Assembly (NCBI GenBank): GCA_943330755.2
Contig: CALQIY020000002.1
Coordinates: forward strand, 1 to 54,217
Direction: 5' to 3'
DNA: 54,217 nt
Origin: Opitutus sp. GAS368
GTDB taxonomy: Bacteria > Verrucomicrobiota > Verrucomicrobiia > Opitutales > UBA953
Shown: positions 7,210 through 15,799 of the stretch, piece after piece
Position numbering within the stretch: position 1 is the stretch's first letter
Layout of the letters: each line of letters opens with the position of its first letter
Notes under the pieces: model-generated
What the model was told of the DNA's origin: nothing
What the model saw: the letters and a program-made list of their open reading frames with translations, nothing else
Database searches by the model: none
Position numbers and translations under genes: made by a program

Positions 7210-8253
7210 GTGAATACCTTGTTTCTGGCCTCCGATCTGCCGCTTGTCATCCCAGGATGGGCGTGGGTGGCCTTCCTTGCCTTCGTCGGCGTCATGCTCG
7301 CCTTGGACCTCGGCGTCTTCAGCAAGAAGGAGGAGGCCCCGAGCTTCCGCAAGGCCGTCGCTTGGTGCGTCGTCTGGGTGAGCTTGGCGGGGGCCTTCGC
7401 CTTCCTGCTCAGCGCTTGGCGCGGCTCCGAAGACGCCGAACTGTTCGCCGCGGCTTACATCCTGGAGTTGGCGCTCTCGGTCGACAACCTCTTCATCTTC
7501 ATCCTCGTCTTCGCGCACTTCAGCATCCCCGAACGCCTGCAGCATCGCGTCCTTTTCTGGGGCATTCTCGGGGCCGTGGCGATGCGCGCGCTCTTCATCG
7601 TCGTCGGGGTCGCCGCGGTCGACCGCTTCACCTGGTTGCTCCCGGTGTTCGGCGCGTTCCTGCTCTTCACGGGCTTCAAGCTGGCGTTCGCCAAAGATGA
7701 GAACGAGGGCAAGAGCATGGAGGAGAACTTCATCGTCAAGGTTGCCCGCAAGTGCATCCCGCTGACCACGCACCTGCATGGGAATTCCTTCTGGGCGATC
7801 GAGAACGGCCGGCGCGTGTTCACCCCCCTGTTCCTCGTCCTGTTGGTCGTCGAAGGGACGGACCTGATCTTCGCCTTGGATTCGATTCCGGCGGTCCTGG
7901 GCATCTTGCCGCCCGGCATGGCGATCGAGGAGCGCCGTTTCATCGCCTTCACCTCGAACATCTTCGCGATCATGGGCCTGCGCTCGATGTATTTCGCGCT
8001 GAGCGGCTTTGTTCAGTATGTCCGCTTCCTGAAGCCGGCCTTGGCGTTCATCTTGGTCTTCATCGGCATCAAGATGATCCTGCCGTGGGCCGCCAAGTTG
8101 GGCCAGCCTGACGGGAAGGTCGCCGCTTGGGTGCCCGAGTTGTTCGTGAATGGCGGCGTGGTCCACCTGCCGACCCAAGTTTCCTTGGGCGTCATCGGGG
8201 TGATCTTGGCGACAGCCATCGCGCTTTCGGTGGCCTTCCCGAAGAAGGCTTAA
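7210..8253 (+). CDS. TerC/Alx-family integral membrane protein
   Basis: The 347-residue protein starts at a GTG (7210). It has about nine hydrophobic segments. TerC-family acidic membrane motifs are visible: ALDLGVF near residue 31, ELALSVDNLFIF near 84-95, and EGTDLIFALDSIPAVLGI near 215-232. The family includes Alx and TerC and is implicated in manganese export and tellurite or metal tolerance (family knowledge). Length and order of motifs are normal for the Alx branch. The 94-nt gap upstream is too short for, and shows no match to, the yybP-ykoY manganese riboswitch that precedes some homologues. TTGACT at about 7174 resembles a -35 box. Confidence 0.88.
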   Translation: MNTLFLASDLPLVIPGWAWVAFLAFVGVMLALDLGVFSKKEEAPSFRKAVAWCVVWVSLAGAFAFLLSAWRGSEDAELFAAAYILELALSVDNLFIFILVFAHFSIPERLQHRVLFWGILGAVAMRALFIVVGVAAVDRFTWLLPVFGAFLLFTGFKLAFAKDENEGKSMEENFIVKVARKCIPLTTHLHGNSFWAIENGRRVFTPLFLVLLVVEGTDLIFALDSIPAVLGILPPGMAIEERRFIAFTSNIFAIMGLRSMYFALSGFVQYVRFLKPALAFILVFIGIKMILPWAAKLGQPDGKVAAWVPELFVNGGVVHLPTQVSLGVIGVILATAIALSVAFPKKA

Positions 8254-8302
8254 GCGGGTTTTTGGTGTTTCCACCGTCCGGGCTTCCCGCCACGCTGGGG
8301 CT

Positions 8303-10105
8303 GTGTTCAACCGCCGCTACCGAGCCTACTTGGTCCACCTTAAGGGGAGCCGCCGGCTTTTGGTGTTGGCGCTCTTGGCGGGCGTCTGTTTCGCGGCCAG
8401 CAGCGCGCTGGGCATCCCTTTCCTGATCGGAAAGGTCCTGCCGGCCGTCTTTGGATCGGAGGCCCAGCGGGCGGCGCCGCTGGTGGCTTTCCCCCCTTGG
8501 TTGGGGTGGAGCCCCCTTTACTTGCCGAAGGGGAACGAGGTGGCTTTTGCCGTGGCTTTTCTGCCCGCCGTCTTCTGCGTCCGGGGCCTCTCGGAATTTT
8601 CCGCCAACTACCTCCTGAACCTCGCCGGTCTGCGCGTGGTCGAGTCCGTCCGCCGCGCGGTGTTCGCCCGGCTCCAGCGGCTTCACCTGGGTTTCTTCGC
8701 CAAGTTGCCGACCGGCGATCTCCTGCAGCGGGTGATCAACGACGCCAACTCGGTCCGCACCGTCCTGGTGGACGTGTCGAACGACCTGCTGATACAGCCG
8801 CTGACGTTGTTCTTCGCCCTCGGCTACGTGACGTGGATCTGCCTGTCCAAGCCCGACGGCTACTGGTTCCTGGGTTGCCTCCTGGTCGTGCCCGCCGCGG
8901 TTTTTCTCGTGCGGTCGATCGGCACCGCCATCCAGCGCCGCGCCCGCGCCGGCCTCGCTTCGGCTTCGGACCTGAACGGCATCGCCGTGGAGAACCTGCA
9001 GTCCGCCCGCGAAGTGCGCGCGTATGGTTTGCAGGACCGCGAGTGCGCCCGGTTCGATGCCGCTAGCCGCGAGGGTCTCCGGATTCAGGCCAAGCTGGTC
9101 CGTTACGAGAAGGCCTTGTCGCCGCTCCTGGAAATCTCAGCGGCCATCGGGATTGCCTTGGCCATCGGCGTCGGGGCGGGCATCGGTTTCCGTTTCGAAG
9201 AGCTCCTCGCGCTCATCGCCGCTTTCTATTTGGCCTACGGCCCGCTGAAGCGGATCGGGTATGTGAGCAACCGCCTCAGCATGGCCGAGCCGGGCTTGGA
9301 CCGCTTGACGGAAATCCTCGAGGCGCCCATCGAGGTGGATGATGCCCCGGGGGCCCGTGCCTTGGGCCGTGTGCGCGGGGAGATCGCCTTGGACCAACTC
9401 ACTTTCGCCTATGGCGCCGAGCCGATCTTGAGCGAAGTCACGTTGCGTATTCCGGCCGGCCAGTCGGTCGCGTTGGTCGGTCCGAGCGGGGCCGGCAAGA
9501 GCACGTTCGTCAACCTCGTGCCCCGCTTCTTCGATCCGCGGTCCGGCTCGATCCGGGTGGATGGCCATGATTTGCGTTCGGTCCAGCAGGCCGATTTGCG
9601 CGCCAATATCGCTCTGGTTTCACAGGAGCCGGTGCTGTTCGACGAGACGATCGCCGAAAATATCCGGCTCGGTCGCCCCGGGGCCACGGAGGCGGAGGTC
9701 CGCGCGGCCGCCCAGTTGGCCGGTGCCTTGGAGTTCATCGAGGCCCAGCCGCAGGGCTTCGCCACGCGGGTGGGGGAGCGGGGCTCGCGCCTTTCGGGCG
9801 GCCAGCGGCAACGCATCTCCATCGCCCGCGCGTTCCTCAAGGATGCCCCGATCCTCATCCTCGATGAGGCCACCTCGGCCTTGGATACCGACACCGAGCG
9901 GAGCATCCAGCACTCCCTCGCCCAGCTCATGAAGGGGCGCACGACGCTCATCGTGGCCCACCGTTTCTCGACCATCCGTGATGTGGATCGGGTGTTGGTC
10001 TTCGAGGGTGGCCGCATCGTCGCCGACGGCCCGCGCGAAGAGGTTTACCGCACGAACGAGCTCTTTCGGCGTCTGTGGGATAATCAAGCCCAAGGCATTT
10101 CCTGA
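8303..10105 (+). CDS. ABC exporter, fused membrane and ATPase domains (MsbA-like)
   Basis: At 600 residues this is a typical half-transporter. Six transmembrane helices occupy about residues 15-320, and the nucleotide-binding domain about 350-595. Visible motifs are Walker A GPSGAGKS, Q-loop SQEPVLF, signature LSGGQRQR, Walker B ILILDEATSALD, and the H-loop in VAHR. MsbA-type exporters move lipid A or other lipids and hydrophobic compounds across the inner membrane. The next gene, a GT9 glycosyltransferase, begins within its stop codon (TGATG), which supports a lipid-A/LPS or glycolipid role. GTG start at 8303. A drug exporter is the alternative. Confidence 0.88.
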   Translation: MFNRRYRAYLVHLKGSRRLLVLALLAGVCFAASSALGIPFLIGKVLPAVFGSEAQRAAPLVAFPPWLGWSPLYLPKGNEVAFAVAFLPAVFCVRGLSEFSANYLLNLAGLRVVESVRRAVFARLQRLHLGFFAKLPTGDLLQRVINDANSVRTVLVDVSNDLLIQPLTLFFALGYVTWICLSKPDGYWFLGCLLVVPAAVFLVRSIGTAIQRRARAGLASASDLNGIAVENLQSAREVRAYGLQDRECARFDAASREGLRIQAKLVRYEKALSPLLEISAAIGIALAIGVGAGIGFRFEELLALIAAFYLAYGPLKRIGYVSNRLSMAEPGLDRLTEILEAPIEVDDAPGARALGRVRGEIALDQLTFAYGAEPILSEVTLRIPAGQSVALVGPSGAGKSTFVNLVPRFFDPRSGSIRVDGHDLRSVQQADLRANIALVSQEPVLFDETIAENIRLGRPGATEAEVRAAAQLAGALEFIEAQPQGFATRVGERGSRLSGGQRQRISIARAFLKDAPILILDEATSALDTDTERSIQHSLAQLMKGRTTLIVAHRFSTIRDVDRVLVFEGGRIVADGPREEVYRTNELFRRLWDNQAQGIS

Positions 10106-11112
10106 TGCGCCTCTTGGTGGTCAAGTTCTCCGGCCTGCGCGGAGCCCTCGCCACCACGGCGGCCTTCCGTTCGCTCAAGGAACGCCATCCCGGAGCGGCC
10201 GTCACCGTGGTGACGACCCCGGGGAGCGAGCCCGGCTTGGAGGGCTGTCCCATCGTGGGCGAAATCGTCGCCTTCGATCCGCAGTCCAGCGCTTGGGAAG
10301 TCTGGGCCTTGCTCAGCCATCTGCGTCGGCAGCGTTTCGACGTGGCCATCGCCTTGGGCGTGGACGCCTTGTCCCGCCGCCTCGTCGCTTGGAGCGGCGC
10401 CGCCAAACGCGCCTGCGCCGGTCGCCCCTCTTGGGGTCTGTACCCTTGGTTCCATCAGGTCGTCACGGGGACGGTGGCCGATCCGCATGAAGCGTCGCGC
10501 GACCATGCGGTCTTGGCCGCGGTCATGGGGTTGGGACATGAAGTGCCCGGGCTATGGTATGCCGCCTCGCGCATGGAGGAACACGGGTTGCTTGTGGAGC
10601 CGCGTCGCTATGCGGTGATCCACCCCGGCGCCTCGCGTGAAGACCAGGTCTTCGAAATCGACAAGTGGGCCAAGGTCGGGCGCGAGCTCGTCGCCAGCCG
10701 CCGCGTCGACCGCATCATCGTCTCCGCCGGCACCACGTCTTCCGAGCGTATCCTCGCCGAAGCCCTGTGTGGCCTCATTGGCCCCGCCGCGCAGCCGACG
10801 CGGGGTGGGTTGGGCCTTCCGCAACTCGCCAAACTCATCAGCGGTGCCCGGCTGTTCATGGGGGCGGACTCGCCCATCCTGCAACTCGCGGCGGCGGTGA
10901 ACACGCCCGTGGTGGGCGTCTTTGGGCCTTCCGACTACGTCCGTTCCCGTCCCTGGGCGGTCTTGCACCGGATCGTGCGCGTGGACACCACGCCCTTCGA
11001 GGGCGAGGACCCGGCGGATTACCGGCGGCGGATGGACCGGGCCTTGGCCCGCATCACCCCCGATCAAGTGATCCGCGCGGCCGAAGAGGTCCTGCAGTTG
11101 AGCGCGCCTTGA
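10105..11112 (+). CDS. Glycosyltransferase family 9 (ADP-heptose:LPS heptosyltransferase-like)
   Basis: This 335-residue cytoplasmic protein starts MRLLVVKFSGLRGALATTAAFRSLKERHPG, the classic GT9 N-terminus with a phosphate-binding region. A second Rossmann half shows VIHPGAS (about 170) and the nucleotide-sugar binding stretch SGARLFMGADSPILQLAAAVNTPVVGVFGPSDY (about 250-280). GT9 enzymes add heptose to the LPS inner core; the actual sugar here is not determinable. Translation is coupled to the ABC exporter by a 1-base stop/start overlap. Together the two suggest assembly and export of a glycolipid. Confidence 0.85.
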   Translation: MRLLVVKFSGLRGALATTAAFRSLKERHPGAAVTVVTTPGSEPGLEGCPIVGEIVAFDPQSSAWEVWALLSHLRRQRFDVAIALGVDALSRRLVAWSGAAKRACAGRPSWGLYPWFHQVVTGTVADPHEASRDHAVLAAVMGLGHEVPGLWYAASRMEEHGLLVEPRRYAVIHPGASREDQVFEIDKWAKVGRELVASRRVDRIIVSAGTTSSERILAEALCGLIGPAAQPTRGGLGLPQLAKLISGARLFMGADSPILQLAAAVNTPVVGVFGPSDYVRSRPWAVLHRIVRVDTTPFEGEDPADYRRRMDRALARITPDQVIRAAEEVLQLSAP

Positions 11113-11155
11113 TGCGTTCGCTTGACCCCGGTCGGCGGTCTTGGACTGTAGGCCT

Positions 11156-12577
11156 GTGAGCGTCGCGAGTTCCCATTACGATGCGGTCATCATCGGCGCC
11201 GGCATGTCCGGCCTCGCCGCGGCGGTGCGTCTCGGGATGTTCGGGCAGAAGGTCCTCGTCCTCGAGCGGCACAACGCCGCGGGTGGCCTGAATTCCTTTT
11301 ACGCCCGCGGGCAGCGCAAGTACGACGTGGGCCTGCACGCGCTCACCAATTGGGTGCCCGAGGGAGCCAAGGGGGCCCCTTTGGTCAAGCTCATGCGCCA
11401 GCTCCGCATTCGCCGGGAAGAGCTCGACCTTTGCCCGCAGGTGGGCTCGCGCGTCACCATGGCGGGCCGGAACCTGCGCGTGAACAATTGCTTCGCGGAT
11501 TTCGAGGCGGACGTCGCCCGCGAATTCCCCCGTTCCATCGATCGCTTCCGCGCGTTGGACGCGTACCTGTCGGGCTTGGATGAGGCGGCCTTGGAGGCGC
11601 CGGGGGGCTCGGCCCGCGCGCTGCTGGATGAACGCCTCGGTGACCCGCTCCTGCGCGACATGCTGCTGCTCCCGACTTGTTTCTACGGTAGCGCGGTCGA
11701 GGACGACATCGAGGTCTCGCAGTTCGCGGTCATGTGGCGTTCCTTGTTCAAGGAAGGCTTTGCGCGTCCGTTCATCGGCGTCCGCCAGGTCATTCGTTTG
11801 CTCGTCGACCGTTGCCGTGAGCATGGCGTCGAACGGCGCATGAAGTGCGGCGTCCGGCGCCTGGAGGTCCGCGGCGAGCGCGTGGCGGCGCTCATCTTGG
11901 ATGACGGCACCGAGGTCACCGCCGAGCGCGTGTACTCCTCGGCGGGCGCCGTCGAGACCTTGCGCCTACGCTCCGACCAAGCGCCCCTTGTCGGCGCGAG
12001 CGAGGTCGGTCGGCTGGGTTACGCGGAGACGATCGCCACCTACGAGCCTCAGGCCTTTGCCGGGTTTGGCTGGCAGGATACGATCGTCTTCTTCTGTGAT
12101 GACGAACGCTTTTCTTACCGGGCCCCGGCGGACTTGGTCGACCCGCGTTCCGGCGTCATCTGCATCCCCAATAATTACCAGTACGGCCCCGGCCGCGCGC
12201 TGGATGAAGGCTGGTTGCGCGTCACCGCCCTGGCCAACCATGACGCCTGGTGCCGTTTGCCTGAAGACGAATACCTCGCACACAAGCAGGCTTGGTGCAC
12301 GCGCCTCAACCGCGTCGCGCGGGCGCACCTCCCGGCGGTCACGGACGCCGTGCATGACGCGGCGCAGACCTCGACGGACGTCTTCACCCCCCGGACCGTC
12401 CGGAAGTTCACGGGTCACCTGAACGGCGCCATCTATGGGGCTCCCGCCAAGCACCGGGATGGCCGGACGGATGTCGCCAACCTCTTTCTCATCGGCACGG
12501 ACCAAGGCTTCTTGGGCGTGACCGGCGCAATGCTTTCTGGTATTTCGATGGCCAACCTGCATGGTTTGAAGGCCTGA
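11156..12577 (+). CDS. FAD-dependent oxidoreductase of the phytoene-desaturase (CrtI) type
   Basis: From GTG 11156 the protein is 473 residues. The N-terminal dinucleotide-binding motif is YDAVIIGAGMSGLAAAVRLGMFGQKV, followed by VLERHNAAGGLNSF, the ADP-ribose-contacting acid and flavin loop of CrtI/FixC-like enzymes. The C-terminal FAD motif is in NLFLIGTDQGFLGVTGAMLSG. Such proteins desaturate or isomerise carotenoids, retinoids or other polyenes; the substrate here is unknown. No phytoene synthase lies in the window. A TTG at 11141 would extend it by five residues. It follows the GT9 gene by 43 bp, within the same envelope cluster. Confidence 0.8.
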   Translation: MSVASSHYDAVIIGAGMSGLAAAVRLGMFGQKVLVLERHNAAGGLNSFYARGQRKYDVGLHALTNWVPEGAKGAPLVKLMRQLRIRREELDLCPQVGSRVTMAGRNLRVNNCFADFEADVAREFPRSIDRFRALDAYLSGLDEAALEAPGGSARALLDERLGDPLLRDMLLLPTCFYGSAVEDDIEVSQFAVMWRSLFKEGFARPFIGVRQVIRLLVDRCREHGVERRMKCGVRRLEVRGERVAALILDDGTEVTAERVYSSAGAVETLRLRSDQAPLVGASEVGRLGYAETIATYEPQAFAGFGWQDTIVFFCDDERFSYRAPADLVDPRSGVICIPNNYQYGPGRALDEGWLRVTALANHDAWCRLPEDEYLAHKQAWCTRLNRVARAHLPAVTDAVHDAAQTSTDVFTPRTVRKFTGHLNGAIYGAPAKHRDGRTDVANLFLIGTDQGFLGVTGAMLSGISMANLHGLKA

Positions 12578-12587
12578 CCCTTTCCCC

Positions 12588-13922
12588 ATGAGCCAGCCTG
12601 ATTTCTCGACTGCCCCCCGTCCCTTATGGCGTGACCTCCTGCAGCCGGCCGTGATCGTCGGCGCCCTCGGCTACTTCGTCGATATCTACGACCTCACGCT
12701 CTTCATGACCGTGCGCGAGAAGAGCCTCGGGCCAATCAGTGAAGGCGGGCTTGGGTTGGAGCACCTCATTTCCGGTGCGCCCTGGTATATGGACCTGCTT
12801 TCCTGGCAGATGGCGGGCATGCTCCTCGGTGGCATCTTCTTCGGCATCCTCGGCGACCGCATGGGTCGCCTGACGACCCTCTTCGGTTCCATCCTGCTCT
12901 ATTCGGTCGCGAACATCGCCAACGGCATGGTCGATACCTTCGGTGCCTACGCCGCTTGGCGGTTCATCGCCGGCATCGGCTTGGCCGGCGAGCTCGGCGG
13001 ATGCATCGCGCTCGTCTCCGAGACGTTGTCCAAGGAGCGCCGCGGCTACGGCACCGCCTTGGTGGCGACGGTGGGGGTCTTCGGCGCCGTCGTGGCCGGT
13101 TACATGGCCGATCATGTCGATGCCATCGGCGCGGTCTTCGGTACGGCCGGTTGGCGCATGAGCTACTACATCGGCGGCGGCTTGGGTCTGGCCTTGTTGC
13201 TCCTGCGCGTCGGCGTGCATGAGTCCGGCATGTTCCGGCATGCCAAGGAGTCGGCCGGTGAAGGCTCGATTGCCCGCGGCAATTTCTTCGCCCTGTTCAC
13301 GGATCGCGAACGCTTCGCGCGTTACGCCCGTTGCGTGCTCATCGGCCTGCCCACCTGGTTCATGATCGGCATCCTCGTCCAACGCGCGGCCACCGTTTTC
13401 GCCCCGGCGGCCGGCATCCAGGGTGAGAAGGTGCAGACGAATTGGGCCGTGGCGGCGTTCTACCTTGGTTTGACCTTCGGGGACCTCGCGAGCGGCGTCG
13501 CCAGCCAGCTGCTGAAGTCGCGCAAGAAGGTCGTCGCCGCGTTCCTCCTCTTCAGCCTCCTGTGCGTCGGCGTTTACCTCTACGGCACCGATGGTTGGAC
13601 GACCACGGCTTACTACCGCCTCATCTTCCTCATGGGCTTCGGCATGGGCTACTGGGCCCTGTTCGTCACCATCGCGGCGGAACAGTTCGGCACGAACCTG
13701 CGCGCCACCGTGGCGACGACCGTCCCCAATTTCGCGCGCGGCTCCCTGGTGCTGCTGACCTTCTTCTTCACCATGCTCATCGGGACGAAGGCTGCCCCGA
13801 ACTACGCCCCGTCGACGGCGGGGGTCATCCTGGGCGCCGTCTGTTTCGGAGCGGCCTTCTTGGCGCTTTGGAAGATGGAAGAGACCTACGGCAAGGACCT
13901 CGACTATCAGGAGCAGAAGTGA
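12588..13922 (+). CDS. MFS transporter (metabolite:H+ symporter-like)
   Basis: The 444-residue protein has about 12 hydrophobic segments. The loop 2-3 signature GDRMGRLTT (about 87-95) and the loop following helix 4 with SETLSKERRGYGTA match sugar/metabolite:H+ symporters (SP/MHS type). The substrate is not readable from sequence. It begins 10 bp after the FAD oxidoreductase with the start context CTTTCCCC-ATG, so it is likely co-transcribed with it and may move the product or substrate of that enzyme. It ends 3 bp from the end of the convergent FGE gene. Confidence 0.83.
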   Translation: MSQPDFSTAPRPLWRDLLQPAVIVGALGYFVDIYDLTLFMTVREKSLGPISEGGLGLEHLISGAPWYMDLLSWQMAGMLLGGIFFGILGDRMGRLTTLFGSILLYSVANIANGMVDTFGAYAAWRFIAGIGLAGELGGCIALVSETLSKERRGYGTALVATVGVFGAVVAGYMADHVDAIGAVFGTAGWRMSYYIGGGLGLALLLLRVGVHESGMFRHAKESAGEGSIARGNFFALFTDRERFARYARCVLIGLPTWFMIGILVQRAATVFAPAAGIQGEKVQTNWAVAAFYLGLTFGDLASGVASQLLKSRKKVVAAFLLFSLLCVGVYLYGTDGWTTTAYYRLIFLMGFGMGYWALFVTIAAEQFGTNLRATVATTVPNFARGSLVLLTFFFTMLIGTKAAPNYAPSTAGVILGAVCFGAAFLALWKMEETYGKDLDYQEQK

Positions 13923-13925
13923 CGC

Positions 13926-14999
13926 TTACTTCTGCGCGCTCGGCGCGGGGCGGTCGGCCACGCAGCGGAAGCCCGCGTGGTTCGTCGACGTCAACGTGTC
14001 GAGCCCTTGGCGCGACCCCACGCGGAAGCGGAAGCAGTAGCCGACGTCGCAGAGCCAGGAGCCGCCGCGGATGACGTGTTGGCCGAAGCCCGTTTGCTCG
14101 GGGTCGTAACCGATGGCGGGGCCGAGCGGATTCACGGCCGGCGAGATCTTGTAGAAGTCAGGGTGATACCAGTCCTCGCACATTTCCCAGACGTTACCCG
14201 CCACGTCGTAGAGGCCGTAGCCGTTCGGCGGGAAGCTGGCGACCGGTGCGACGCTCTGGAACCCATCCTCCCCCGTGTCATTGGCCGGGAACGTGCCTTG
14301 CCAGTGGTTGCAGAGGATCTTGCCGTTGGGGCGTTCTTCGGCGCCCCAGACGTAGGGCATGTCCTTGAGGCCGCCCCGCGCGGCGAATTCCCATTCGGCT
14401 TCCGTCGGGAGGCGCTTGCCGGCCCAAGTCGCGAAGGCATGCACATCTTTCCAGGTCAGGCAAATGACCGGGTGGTTCATGCGTCGCTCAATGGATGAAC
14501 CCGGACCCTCGGGCGTCCGCCAGGTCGCCCCCGCCGTGAATTTCCACCACGGCAGGTTGCCGCTCGCGCCGCATTGGAAAGGGTCGACGCCTTGGACGCG
14601 CTTGAAGATGAGCGAGCCCCCCTTGAGGTATTCCGCCGGGGCGTTGGGGAACTCCGCGGCGCTGAGGTCCTTCTCGGCGTCGGTGACATAGCCCGTGGCT
14701 TGGACGAAGGCCGCGAATTGCTGGTTGGTCACCTCGGTTTCATCCATCCAGAAGCCCTTGACCTGGACATCGTGCGCGGGTCCTTCTTCCTTATGTTTGT
14801 CGTCGACGTTGCCGGTGCCCATCCGGAATTCCCCGCCGGGAATCCAGACCATCTTGCAGACGTTCGTAGGGTCCACCGCGGGGGTGCGGTTCATCCAGTA
14901 GAAGAGTCCGACCGGCAGCAGCATGAAGCAGGCGGTGGCCACGATGAGCGTGGTGCGGGCCCGCGCGGCCGGGCTGTCGGCTTCTTCGGTGGTTTCCAT
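13926..14999 (-). CDS. Membrane-anchored formylglycine-generating enzyme (SUMF1/FGE-sulfatase domain)
   Basis: Converts a sulfatase active-site cysteine to formylglycine in an oxygen-dependent reaction. The 357-residue protein has one N-terminal transmembrane anchor (residues about 17-35) and then the FGE fold, with MVWIPGGEFRMGTGN, ETEVTNQQFAAFV, RLPTEAEWEFAARGG, GNVWEMCEDW and a C-terminal HAGFRCV. The two active-site cysteines of true FGEs are both present (C317 and C322 in SWLCDVGYC), five apart as in human SUMF1. It is therefore more than a generic SUMF1-like lectin-type protein. No sulfatase lies in the window. The anchor suggests that maturation happens at or outside the inner membrane. 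Single gene, convergent with the MFS gene. Confidence 0.88.
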   Translation of the reverse strand: METTEEADSPAARARTTLIVATACFMLLPVGLFYWMNRTPAVDPTNVCKMVWIPGGEFRMGTGNVDDKHKEEGPAHDVQVKGFWMDETEVTNQQFAAFVQATGYVTDAEKDLSAAEFPNAPAEYLKGGSLIFKRVQGVDPFQCGASGNLPWWKFTAGATWRTPEGPGSSIERRMNHPVICLTWKDVHAFATWAGKRLPTEAEWEFAARGGLKDMPYVWGAEERPNGKILCNHWQGTFPANDTGEDGFQSVAPVASFPPNGYGLYDVAGNVWEMCEDWYHPDFYKISPAVNPLGPAIGYDPEQTGFGQHVIRGGSWLCDVGYCFRFRVGSRQGLDTLTSTNHAGFRCVADRPAPSAQK

Positions 15000-15121
15000 G
15001 GGGATGGGTGGGGTAGGGATAACCCCTGTTCTCGACGCGGTCGACCCTTTCTTATTTTTCCTCCGTCCGGACGGATATCGCCTCGCCCTTGGCCGCGTGG
15101 GGGTATTAGACCAAAGTCACC

Positions 15122-15691
15122 ATGAGTTCGTCCCAAGAAGAGGTCCTCCAAATCTTCCGTGACTCCCGCGCCCTCCTGACGGGGCATTTCGTCCTGCGTT
15201 CCGGCCTGCATAGCGGCCACTTCTTCCAGTGCGCCCAGGTTTGCCAGTACATGGATAAGGTCACGCGCCTCATCGAACTGCTCCGTCCCAAGTTGGCGGC
15301 GCACCCCTGTGACGTCGTCCTGGCTCCCGCCATGGGCGGCTTGGTCGTCGGTCAGGAACTCGCTCGCCAGCTCGGCGTCCGCTTTATCTTCGTGGAGAAG
15401 GAGAACGACCGCTTGGTCTTGCGCCGCAACTTCACCTTCCGCCCGGGCGAACGCGTCCTGATCGCCGAGGATGTCGTCACCCGCGGGGGGCGCGTGCAGG
15501 AGTGCCTCGACATCGTCGCCCAGCAAGGGGCGACCACGGTCGCCGTGACGAGCTTGGTCGACCGGTCCGGCGGACAGACCAAGTTCACGGTGCCTTTCAT
15601 CGCTTTACTGGAACTGACTTTCCCGACTTACGCCGCCGACCAGGTGCCGGCTGAATTGGCGAAGATTCCGGCCACCAAGCCGGGGTCGTAA
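15122..15691 (+). CDS. pyrE: Orotate phosphoribosyltransferase
   Basis: Transfers orotate to PRPP to give orotidine-5'-phosphate in pyrimidine synthesis. The 189-residue protein has the PRPP-binding signature VLIAEDVVTRGG (residues 112-123) with its two acidic residues, preceded by the FVEKENDRLVLRRNF segment, whose conserved basic residue and flexible loop are characteristic. Length is normal for the class that resembles thermophile and archaeal PyrE. A CGTCCGGACGG inverted repeat lies in the leader about 50 bp upstream, but no clear terminator or antiterminator follows, so I do not claim pyrimidine attenuation. YidC follows after 108 bp. Confidence 0.92.
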   Translation: MSSSQEEVLQIFRDSRALLTGHFVLRSGLHSGHFFQCAQVCQYMDKVTRLIELLRPKLAAHPCDVVLAPAMGGLVVGQELARQLGVRFIFVEKENDRLVLRRNFTFRPGERVLIAEDVVTRGGRVQECLDIVAQQGATTVAVTSLVDRSGGQTKFTVPFIALLELTFPTYAADQVPAELAKIPATKPGS

Positions 15692-15799
15692 GAGGCGGGC
15701 GAGGCCGGTCTGGCGGGCTAAATTGCCCGTAAAACGGGACCTTATGCCTTGTGCCTTGCACCCGGCGGGCCTCTTCCCTACGCCCACTGCTTACTTTCC

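Noticed and set aside
15060-15121. Pyrimidine-type attenuator before pyrE
   Set aside because: Only a short CGTCCGGACGG palindrome is present, without an antiterminator partner or T-run.
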